Positions 6,759 through 12,562 of a stretch of 12,562 nt of DNA are shown here, in pieces. The position numbers and the translations under genes were made by a program. The notes under the pieces were generated by a model. The model was not told the DNA's origin, made no database searches, and saw only the letters and a list, made by a program, of their open reading frames with translations. The first letter of the stretch is position 1; the number at the start of each line of letters is the position of its first letter. The DNA lies in assembly GCA_013698435.1 (NCBI GenBank), contig JACCVA010000468.1, forward strand, positions 1-12,562, written 5' to 3'. Source of the DNA: Nocardioidaceae bacterium (lineage in GTDB: Bacteria; Actinomycetota; Actinomycetes; Propionibacteriales; Nocardioidaceae).

Positions 6759-7454
6759 TCAGCCGCAGACTTGCGAAGGCGGCAAAGCCTCCAGCGCCTG
6801 CTGCGCGGCCGCTTGTGCCTCCTGAGCCGCCACCGGGTCCTGGCCAGGCGGCGGTGTCGGAGATGCCGTCGTCGAAACCGGATCAGACAACGATCCGGTT
6901 CCTGGCTCTATCTTCTCGCCGTCCCATCGGCCGAAGCTCGGCGACACCTCGACATCGGCTTTCGAGAAGTACTTCTGCAGATAGTCGGCAGACTCCTTCT
7001 CTTCGATCATCGTGTTCTGAAGCTCGTTCTCCTGAAGGTTGTCGAAGAACCCTTCGAGGAGCTCCACTTCGTCAGCGTCGAGCGCATCGGGCAGGTTCAG
7101 GTCGCCGAGACTCTTCTCGATCTGCGCCGGTGGGACGCCGATGCCGAGCTCCTGCGCGGCGGTGTCGGTCAGCTCGAAGGCGACCAGCCCGTTCAGGAGG
7201 TTCAGCTTCAGGTCGCCGATGGCGATCGCCGGCTTCTGGTCGTCGACGGCTTCCTGCTTCTCGCCTTCCTCGATGTACGCGCAGAACGCCTGCGCCAGGT
7301 TGTCGATCGACTCGTCGGTGATGGTCGTGCCGTTGACCGTCGCCGCAGCTCCGGGATGCAGGTCGGCCCCGCATCCGCTCAACGCAGCAACGGCGGCCGC
7401 GGACGCAGCGACGCCGACGAGGCGACGGCCGCGAGACCAGCGGTGGCTCAACAC
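6759..7454 (-). CDS. Predicted lipoprotein with SurA N-terminal-like domain
   Basis: The 231-residue product starts with a lipoprotein signal: Arg-rich n-region (RWSRGRR), hydrophobic core (LVGVAASAAAVAAL) and lipobox LSGC with the acylated cysteine at 28. It should be anchored on the outer face of the membrane. Mature residues 36-165 (AATVNGTTITDESIDNLAQ, then acidic helical sequence) resemble the N-terminal chaperone domain of SurA/peptidyl-prolyl isomerase-type proteins. No parvulin isomerase domain follows, so it is more likely a holdase-like chaperone or of other function than an isomerase. The tail (190-231) is Pro/Ala/Gln low complexity. The GTG start follows directly on the mfd stop. 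GAGGAG lies at 7470→7465, 10 nt upstream and inside mfd. Proteins like this between mfd and mazG occur in other actinobacteria; M. tuberculosis has the unrelated lpqU in this neighbourhood. The precise role is unknown. Confidence 0.8.
   Translation of the reverse strand: MLSHRWSRGRRLVGVAASAAAVAALSGCGADLHPGAAATVNGTTITDESIDNLAQAFCAYIEEGEKQEAVDDQKPAIAIGDLKLNLLNGLVAFELTDTAAQELGIGVPPAQIEKSLGDLNLPDALDADEVELLEGFFDNLQENELQNTMIEEKESADYLQKYFSKADVEVSPSFGRWDGEKIEPGTGSLSDPVSTTASPTPPPGQDPVAAQEAQAAAQQALEALPPSQVCG
6876..6900. repeat. Perfect 9-bp inverted repeat inside the lipoprotein gene
   Basis: AACCGGATC (6876-6884) and GATCCGGTT (6892-6900) pair perfectly around a 7-nt loop. The mRNA of the lipoprotein gene would carry a stable hairpin in the codons for the low-complexity linker, about 120 nt before the stop. 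No U-run follows on the minus strand, so it is not a classical terminator. A role in differential expression of the downstream mazG is possible but unproven. Confidence 0.6.
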
Positions 7455-10400
7455 CTAAGAAGCACTCCTCGAAACGATGTCGTCGATGACGCGACCCGCC
7501 CAATCTAGTACGGCGACGTCTCGGACGGGTGCGCCGGCGACCCGTGCAGTCATCGGTCGCGGCACCAAGATGCTACGCAACGCGGACTTGACCACCGTCT
7601 TGGGGTAGAGCCGGTCGATGCGCACCTTCAAGGAGTCCTGGACGTCGACGGGCGCGAACCTGACGTAGCCTCCCTGGGCGTTGATGTCGGTCAGCTTCGC
7701 CGCCTTGGCCTTGGCCCGCAGCAGCGCCACCGCCAGCAGGTTGTCTACCGGCGTCGGCAGGGGGCCGTACCTGTCGATCAGCTCCGCGCGGACCTCCTCG
7801 ACCTGCTCCGGTCGGCGTACCTCCGCCAGCCGCTTGTACATCTCCAGCCGCAGCCGCTCGCTCGGGACGTACGCGTGCGGGAGGTGGGCGTCGACGGGCA
7901 GCTCGATCTTGACGTCGGGGTCGTCGACGACGTCGTCACCACGGAACTCCGCCACAGCCTCGCCGACCAGGCGCACGTAGAGATCGAAGCCGACGTCAGC
8001 GATGTGTCCGCTCTGCTCGCCACCGAGCAGGTTGCCGGCGCCGCGGATCTCGAGATCCTTCATCGCCACCGCCATCCCCGCCCCGAGGTCGGCGTGCTGG
8101 GCGATGGTGGCGAGACGGTCGTGCGCGGTCTCGGTCAGCGGCAGCTCCGGCGGGAAGAGGAAGTAGGCGTACGCACGCTCTGCTCCGCGCCCCACGCGCC
8201 CGCGGAGCTGATGCAGTTGCGACAGCCCGAGCAGGTCGGCCCGCTCGATGACGAGCGTGTTGGCGTTGGCGACGTCGAGCCCCGACTCGACGATCGTGGT
8301 GCACACGAGCACGTCGAACTGACGCTCCCAGAAATCGAGCATCACCTGCTCCAGCTGGTGCTCGGGCATCTGGCCGTGCGCCGCGGTGATGCGTGCCTCG
8401 GGGACCAGCTGCCGCAGGTGCCGCACGGCGCGGTCGATGCTCTGCACCCGGTTGTGGATGTAGAACACCTGCCCCTCGCGCAGCAGCTCCCGGCGGATGG
8501 CGGCGCTGACCTGCGCGTCGTCGTACCCGCCGACGAACGTCAACACCGGGTGCCGCTCCTCCGGCGGTGTGGTGATCGTCGACATCTCGCGGATGCCGGT
8601 GATCGCCATCTCCAGGGTGCGCGGGATGGGTGTCGCCGACATCGCCAGCACGTCGACCGCGGTTCGCATCCGCTTCAGCGCCTCCTTGTGCTCGACGCCG
8701 AACCGCTGCTCCTCGTCGACGATGACGAGACCGAGGTCCTTCAGCTTGATCTCGTTGTTGAACAAGCGGTGCGTGCCGATGACGACATCAACGGTGCCGT
8801 CGCGCAGACCGTCGACGACCTGGCGAGCCTCCCGGTCGGTCTGGAACCTGCTGAGCGGCGAGACGTTGACCGGGAAGCCGGCGAACCGTTCGCTGAACGT
8901 CTGGAAGTGCTGCTGCACCAGCAGCGTGGTCGGCACGAGCACCGCCACCTGCTTGCCGTCCTGCACCGCCTTGAACGCGGCGCGGACGGCGATCTCGGTC
9001 TTGCCGTACCCGACGTCCCCGCAGATGAGCCGGTCCATCGGGACCTCCAGCTCCATGTCGCGTTTCACCTCGTCGACGCTGGCGAGCTGGTCGGGCGTCT
9101 CGACGTAAGGAAAGGCGTCCTCCAGCTCGCGCTGCCACGGGGTGTCGGGGCCGAAGGCGTGACCGCGGGTGGCCTGGCGGGCGGCGTACAGCTTGATCAG
9201 CTCGGCGGCGATCTGCCGCACCGCCTTGCGCGCCCGGCCCTTGCGCCGGTTCCAGTCCGAGCCGCCCAGCCGGTCGAGGGACGGCTGCTCGCCTCCTACG
9301 TAGCGCGTCACCTGGTCGAGCTGGTCGGTGGGGACGAAGAGCTTGTCGGGGGGCTGGCCGCGCTTCGAGGCGGCGTACGCGATCACGACGTACTCCCGGG
9401 TGGCGCCGGCGACGGTGCGCTGGATCATCTCGACGTACCGGCCGACACCGTGCTGCTCGTGCACGATGTAGTCGCCCGCGTGCAGCTCGAGCGGGTCGAT
9501 CTGCTGCTTGCGCCGCGACGGCATCCGGGTGCTCTCGCGGGTCACCGTGCGCTGGCTGGTGAGGTCGTCACCGGTGAGCACGACGAGCCCGATTGCCTCC
9601 GCCACGAACCCGTGCGCGAGGTCGCCCTGGACGACCTCCACCACACCGGGTGTGGGCACCTCGCTGAGGTCCTCGACGAACCGTGCGGCGACGTCGTGGT
9701 CCTTGAGCACCTCGACCAGTCGCTCACCCGGCCCGTGCCCGGCGGTCACGACGACCACGCTGCGGCCGGACCTGACATGGGTGGAGATGTCGGTGACCGC
9801 GGCCACCGTGTCGCCGCGGTACGCGGCCACCGGCTGCACCGCGAGGGCGACCGTTTCGACTCCCCCGTCGAGGTCGATGTCCACAGAGACGAGCTCACCC
9901 GTCTCGGTGCGAAGCGGCGGGCTCTCACCGGCAGCGAGGGCGGCGGCGTCCGGGTCGACGCCGAACGGCGAGATCGACCACCAGGACAGTCCCTGCGCAA
10001 GAGCCCGCTGACGGACGTCCCCGAGCGAACGGTAGGCAGCCGCACCCAGGTCGACCGGCGCGGTGCCGCCACCGGCCGCGGCGGCCCACGACGCGTGCAG
10101 GAACTCCTCGCTCGTCGCTACCAGGTCGTGCGCCCTGGCCCGCACCCGCTCGGGGTCGCAGACGAGCACGAAGGCACCGCTCGGCAACAGGTCGACCAAC
10201 ATCTCCATCTCGTCGACGAGCACCGGGGCGAGAGCCTCCATCCCCTCGACGGCGTGCCCCTCCGCCAGCCGGTCGAGCATCTCTGCGAGCTCGGGATGGT
10301 CGGTGGCCAGCGCCCGGGCTCGCCGCTTGACCTCGTCGGTGAGGAGCAGCTCCCGGCACGGGGGCGCCCACAACCCCTCGGGCACCACGTCGCGCGAACG

Positions 10401-11075
10401 CTGGTCGGCAACCGCGAACGTGCGCACCTCCTCGACCTCGTCGCCGAAGAACTCGACGCGGAGGGGGTGCTCCTCGGTCGGCGAGAACACGTCGATGATG
10501 CCGCCGCGGACGGCGAACTCTCCCCTGCGCTCGACCATGTCGACCCGGTGGTACGCCGCTGCTGACAGTCGGCGTACGACGTCTTCGAGGTCGACCTCGT
10601 CGCCCTGCCGCAGGGCGACCGGCTCCAGGTCGGCGAGGCCTTTCACCTGCGGCTGCAGCACCGAGCGCACAGGTGCGACGATGACGCGCACCTCTGCCGC
10701 CGGGCCCTCGACGCCTTGCGGATGCACCAGCCGTCGGAGCACGGCGAGCCGGCGACCGACGGTGTCGGAGCGCGGTGACAACCGCTCGTGCGGCAGGGTC
10801 TCCCAGGGCGGGTACGCCGCCACCGCGTCGCCGTCCACGAGGCACCTCACGGAGTCGGCTATCTCGTCGGCCTCCCGCGCGGTCGCGGTGACGACGAGGA
10901 CGGTCGCCGGCTCGTCGCCTGGCGAGGCGGAGGCCAGCGCGGCGGTCAGAAACGGTCGCAGCGCGGCGGGTGCCGTCACGTCGAGCAGCGACGCTACGGG
11001 CTGACGGGCCACCTTCAGCGCAGCCGCCAACGATGGCTCGGAAGCGACGAGCGGGGTCAGCGCACGAAGGGACAC
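7455..11075 (-). CDS. mfd: Transcription-repair coupling factor Mfd
   Basis: The 1206-residue product is a complete Mfd, the ATP-driven translocase that removes RNA polymerase stalled at DNA damage and recruits UvrA. The N-terminal UvrB-homology region (about 25-340) includes YPPWETLPHERLSPRSD at 88-104 and RGGIIDVFSP at 190-199. The RNA-polymerase interaction domain (about 525-600) has GDYIVHEQHGVGRY. The translocase core follows with Walker A GDVGYGKTE (686-694), DEEQ box (787-790), SAT (813-815), GLDVANANT (932-940) and motif VI QLRGRVGRG (956-964). The C-terminal TRCF/D7 region (about 1050-1170) begins near KIELPVDAHLP. The start is GTG at 11075 with CAGGAG 4 nt upstream; the stop TAG touches the lipoprotein start. 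The cysQ-like gene lies 72 bp upstream with a hairpin between. Length and motifs are normal for actinobacterial Mfd. Confidence 0.97.
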   Translation of the reverse strand: MSLRALTPLVASEPSLAAALKVARQPVASLLDVTAPAALRPFLTAALASASPGDEPATVLVVTATAREADEIADSVRCLVDGDAVAAYPPWETLPHERLSPRSDTVGRRLAVLRRLVHPQGVEGPAAEVRVIVAPVRSVLQPQVKGLADLEPVALRQGDEVDLEDVVRRLSAAAYHRVDMVERRGEFAVRGGIIDVFSPTEEHPLRVEFFGDEVEEVRTFAVADQRSRDVVPEGLWAPPCRELLLTDEVKRRARALATDHPELAEMLDRLAEGHAVEGMEALAPVLVDEMEMLVDLLPSGAFVLVCDPERVRARAHDLVATSEEFLHASWAAAAGGGTAPVDLGAAAYRSLGDVRQRALAQGLSWWSISPFGVDPDAAALAAGESPPLRTETGELVSVDIDLDGGVETVALAVQPVAAYRGDTVAAVTDISTHVRSGRSVVVVTAGHGPGERLVEVLKDHDVAARFVEDLSEVPTPGVVEVVQGDLAHGFVAEAIGLVVLTGDDLTSQRTVTRESTRMPSRRKQQIDPLELHAGDYIVHEQHGVGRYVEMIQRTVAGATREYVVIAYAASKRGQPPDKLFVPTDQLDQVTRYVGGEQPSLDRLGGSDWNRRKGRARKAVRQIAAELIKLYAARQATRGHAFGPDTPWQRELEDAFPYVETPDQLASVDEVKRDMELEVPMDRLICGDVGYGKTEIAVRAAFKAVQDGKQVAVLVPTTLLVQQHFQTFSERFAGFPVNVSPLSRFQTDREARQVVDGLRDGTVDVVIGTHRLFNNEIKLKDLGLVIVDEEQRFGVEHKEALKRMRTAVDVLAMSATPIPRTLEMAITGIREMSTITTPPEERHPVLTFVGGYDDAQVSAAIRRELLREGQVFYIHNRVQSIDRAVRHLRQLVPEARITAAHGQMPEHQLEQVMLDFWERQFDVLVCTTIVESGLDVANANTLVIERADLLGLSQLHQLRGRVGRGAERAYAYFLFPPELPLTETAHDRLATIAQHADLGAGMAVAMKDLEIRGAGNLLGGEQSGHIADVGFDLYVRLVGEAVAEFRGDDVVDDPDVKIELPVDAHLPHAYVPSERLRLEMYKRLAEVRRPEQVEEVRAELIDRYGPLPTPVDNLLAVALLRAKAKAAKLTDINAQGGYVRFAPVDVQDSLKVRIDRLYPKTVVKSALRSILVPRPMTARVAGAPVRDVAVLDWAGRVIDDIVSRSAS

Positions 11076-11103
11076 GGTGCTCCTGAAAGGCGAAGTGGGC
11101 GCA

Positions 11104-11129
11104 CGGCAACAGGCCCGCGTCCGTTGCCG
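11104..11129 (-). terminator. Stem-loop between the cysQ-like gene and mfd
   Basis: CGGCAAC (11104-11110) pairs perfectly with GTTGCCG (11123-11129), and a further GG/CC pair can form across one bulged base, leaving a 7-nt loop. It starts about 18 nt after the cysQ-like stop codon on the transcribed strand. No U-tract follows, so it may be a U-less actinobacterial terminator or attenuator, a processing site, or part of the mfd leader. Function is inferred from position only. Confidence 0.4.
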
Positions 11130-11147
11130 GGGCGGGGTGCCTTGAGT

Positions 11148-11951
11148 CTACTGCCCGTGTTCGGCCCAGTAGGCGGTCACGAACGACGTCACCGTCTCGG
11201 CGAACTCACGCCGGCAGACCAGCAGGTCGGGCAGCCAGACATCGTCTTGGTTGTAGGCGAGCGCAGCGCCGTCGGCACGGCTGGTGTGCAGTCCGGCGGC
11301 TCGAGCGACCGCAACGGGCGCGGCAGAGTCCCATTCGTACTGTCCGCCCGCGTGCACGTAGATGTCGGTCACGTCGCGGGCCACCGAGATCACCTTCGCG
11401 CCGGCAGAGCCCATCGGTACGAGTTGGGCGCCGACCTCCTCCGCGAGCAGATTCACGAAGCCGGGCGGCCGGGTGCGGCTGACGGCAATCCGCGGCGGTC
11501 CGGGTGCACGCTCTCGAACGACGGGGGGCTCAGCGGTGCTGAAGGTGGTGGCCATCCCCGGCTGCGCGACGGCGCCTGCGACCAGGTCACCCGACTGCCA
11601 TAACGCCACATGGACCGCCCAGTCGTCGCGAGGAGGCTCGGAGTACTCGCGCGTCCCGTCGAGCGGGTCGATGATCCAGACGCGGTCACTGCGCAACCGC
11701 GCCTTGTCGTCCTTGCCTTCCTCCGAGAGCACCGCATCGTCTTGGCGATGGGTGGCCAGCAGCTGCATCAAGATGCGGTGACCAAGTGCGTCGCCGGCAT
11801 CCTTGAGCTCGCGCCCCTCGAGCCCTTGGGCTCGCAGCCTCTCCAGCCGCTCCCCCGTCACCGTGGCGGCCCAGGCGGCGAGCCGGTGGTCGTCGGCGAC
11901 GGCGTCTGAAGGCGCGCTCGGAAGGTCGACGGTGTCGGTCACGGGCGCCAC
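11148..11951 (-). CDS. cysQ: 3'(2'),5'-bisphosphate nucleotidase CysQ-like (inositol monophosphatase family)
   Basis: The 267-residue product is a lithium-sensitive-type Mg2+-dependent phosphatase. In the CysQ branch it hydrolyses 3'-phosphoadenosine 5'-phosphate, a by-product of sulfate assimilation, to AMP. Metal-site motifs are LSEEGKDD (75-82, with E77/E78), WIIDPLDGTREY (92-103, with D95 and D98), and YEWDSAAPVAVARAAGL (205-221, with D208). An early KDAGD (50-54) matches the N-terminal substrate-side motif of the family. Assignment to CysQ rather than inositol monophosphatase rests on DGTREY and the EWDSAAP form, which fits actinobacterial CysQ; activity on inositol phosphates or fructose-1,6-bisphosphate cannot be excluded. 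The start could be GTG 11951 or GTG 11942, neither with a good ribosome-binding site. It is the first gene of the minus-strand block, divergent from the secreted-protein gene. Confidence 0.82.
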   Translation of the reverse strand: MAPVTDTVDLPSAPSDAVADDHRLAAWAATVTGERLERLRAQGLEGRELKDAGDALGHRILMQLLATHRQDDAVLSEEGKDDKARLRSDRVWIIDPLDGTREYSEPPRDDWAVHVALWQSGDLVAGAVAQPGMATTFSTAEPPVVRERAPGPPRIAVSRTRPPGFVNLLAEEVGAQLVPMGSAGAKVISVARDVTDIYVHAGGQYEWDSAAPVAVARAAGLHTSRADGAALAYNQDDVWLPDLLVCRREFAETVTSFVTAYWAEHGQ

Positions 11952-12031
11952 TCTGCCACAGCGCGGGAGGCCCGAGACGCGCCCCTGACCCTCACACCGC
12001 GGAGGATCGACTGTTCAGCTTTCCGGATCAG

Positions 12032-12052
12032 TCCTCTCGAAGAATGAGAGGA
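12032..12052. repeat. 7-bp inverted repeat in the divergent spacer
   Basis: TCCTCTC (12032-12038) and GAGAGGA (12046-12052) are perfectly complementary around a 7-nt centre. It lies about 80 bp upstream of the cysQ-like start and could be an operator or a hairpin in its leader. A short A-run follows on the plus strand and no T-run follows on the minus strand, so it does not look like an intrinsic terminator. Confidence 0.5.
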
Positions 12053-12065
12053 AAACGCAGCTCGA

Positions 12066-12112
12066 TAGGTGACGGTGGCCTCTGTTCGTCAGGCACCTAC
12101 CGGCACAGGTAG
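12066..12112. repeat. Overlapping inverted repeats that could form alternative stems
   Basis: TAGGT (12066-12070) can pair with ACCTA (12095-12099), enclosing a second stem GCCT/AGGC (12078-12081 with 12091-12094). The same 3' arm also takes part in CTACC/GGTAG (12097-12101 with 12108-12112, loop GGCACA). The two foldings share 12097-12099, so they would exclude each other. Stems are only 4-5 bp, so chance is possible. Confidence 0.35.
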
Positions 12113-12359
12113 ACGCCCCTACGCTGGCCCCTTCAACCCATAGTGGTGCCTCCAGCACGCCGCGTTACGCCAGGTCAGCCCAGAAGTAGTTCGACGACCC
12201 TAAACCGGCATTCAGCAAAAGAAAAACACCCGAAGCAGTGCGCGGCTGTCGCCGGTCCAGGCTAATCTATTTATCGAGTCTGTTATTTCTTTCACGCCAC
12301 AGACTTCTCTATCAATCAGATTTCGCAGACAGTTACTGGCTGTTGACTAGGAGTAAATC

Positions 12360-12562
12360 ATGGGGCGGCTTTCCCTCTCTTCCGTAATGTGCACCGGCGT
12401 TGTCGCCCTGGTTGCGACGATGGCTCATCCGGGCACGGCGCTCGCCCAACAGCAGCAGAGCGCCGTCGTCGTCGAGGACCCGGCGAACTACACGCCGAAC
12501 CTCGTGGCGGACTCGGTGGTCTCGAGCCCGCGTGCCCTCGCGCTGGCCGTAGGGCCCAGCCT
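12360..12562 (+). CDS. Secreted protein, N-terminal part (cut by window end)
   Basis: An open frame starts at ATG 12360, with AGGAG at 12349-12353 and a 6-nt spacer, and runs without a stop to the window edge, giving 67 residues. It begins with a signal peptide: R3, a hydrophobic stretch VMCTGVVALVATMA (9-22), and a likely signal peptidase I cut after ALA (27-29). The predicted mature protein starts with QQQQ and then VVVEDPANYTPNLVADS. This opening resembles the start of large actinobacterial secreted proteins with beta-propeller (delta-60-like) or PKD repeats, where a phrase like 'DPADWTPHVLDG' precedes repeat units; that is from memory and tentative. Codon use is GC-rich as in its neighbours despite the AT-rich leader. 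It is divergent from the housekeeping block and probably unrelated in function. Confidence 0.75.
   Translation, partial: MGRLSLSSVMCTGVVALVATMAHPGTALAQQQQSAVVVEDPANYTPNLVADSVVSSPRALALAVGPS

Larger units (their letters stand above)
11952..12359. other. 408-bp divergent intergenic spacer
   Basis: No gene is supported here. The spacer separates the minus-strand cysQ-like gene from the plus-strand secreted-protein gene, so promoters for both must lie in it, though I find no convincing -35/-10 pair for either. The first part (to about 12120) is GC-rich and holds several short inverted repeats. The last 160 bp (12200-12359) are only about 46% GC by my count, with A-runs near 12217-12225 and T-rich sequence near 12281-12292, unlike the surrounding genes. 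TAATCT (12263-12268) is a possible plus-strand -10 without a partner. No known riboswitch was recognised. Confidence 0.6.

Noticed and set aside
7875..10565. 896-codon plus-strand open frame opposite mfd
   Set aside because: Very long, but explained by codon bias of the GC-rich mfd strand; the sequence is repetitive D/V/H/L/R without motifs.
9925..11109. 394-codon minus-strand frame overlapping mfd in another frame
   Set aside because: Arg/Gly/Ala-rich out-of-frame translation of the conserved N-terminal part of mfd.
12343..12348. TTGACT as a -35 element for the secreted-protein gene
   Set aside because: It lies only 12-17 nt before the start codon and next to the ribosome-binding site, leaving no room for a -10 and leader.
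11952..12359. c-di-AMP (ydaO-type) or cobalamin riboswitch in the divergent spacer
   Set aside because: I looked for the conserved core sequences on both strands and did not recognise them; only short generic stems are present.
1..12562. CRISPR arrays, insertion sequences, tRNA or rRNA genes
   Set aside because: No regularly spaced repeats, transposase motifs, terminal inverted repeats or RNA gene signatures were seen. The gene order is that of an ordinary core region.

Overview
The window is about 12.6 kb of high-GC actinobacterial chromosome. GTG starts are common, coding density is high, and the gene order eno–ftsB–DUF501–ppx next to mfd and mazG is the conserved housekeeping cluster known from Mycobacterium and Streptomyces. 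The DUF501 family, a GTG-started NDH-2 neighbour and a type-5 uracil-DNA glycosylase all fit Actinomycetota. A Nocardioidaceae/Propionibacteriales-like genome is my best guess, but this is inference from gene content and not a measured placement.

Layout: nine complete genes lie on the minus strand and are read from right to left. In order of transcription they are cysQ-like phosphatase (11951→11148), mfd (11075→7455), a SurA-N-like lipoprotein (7454→6759), mazG (6754→5741), eno (5700→4396), ftsB/divIC (4389→3745), a DUF501 protein (3748→3194), ppx/gppA (3197→2259), type-5 uracil-DNA glycosylase (2262→1384), and then, after a 78-bp gap, an NDH-2 type NADH dehydrogenase (1305→10). From mfd to the glycosylase the spacing is 0, 4, 40 and 6 bp, then three consecutive 4-nt ATGA/GTGA overlaps, so most of this block is probably one or two transcripts with translational coupling. 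On the right, a 408-bp divergent spacer, clearly AT-richer near its end, leads to the start of a plus-strand gene for a secreted protein (from 12360) that is cut by the window edge.

Functional themes: genome and nucleotide-pool maintenance (Mfd, MazG, uracil-DNA glycosylase, CysQ-like phosphatase), central carbon metabolism (enolase), cell division (FtsB), polyphosphate/(p)ppGpp metabolism (Ppx) and respiration (NDH-2). The most informative non-coding signal is a near-perfect Rex-type operator (GTGAA-N4-TTCAC) in the gap before the NDH-2 gene. It overlaps the likely -35 region and suggests control of this dehydrogenase by the NADH/NAD+ ratio. No mobile element, CRISPR array, rRNA or tRNA was seen. 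This is mostly an ordinary core region and I see no convincing new multi-gene system; the less-characterised parts are the DUF501 protein, the lipoprotein between mfd and mazG, and the structured AT-rich divergent spacer.
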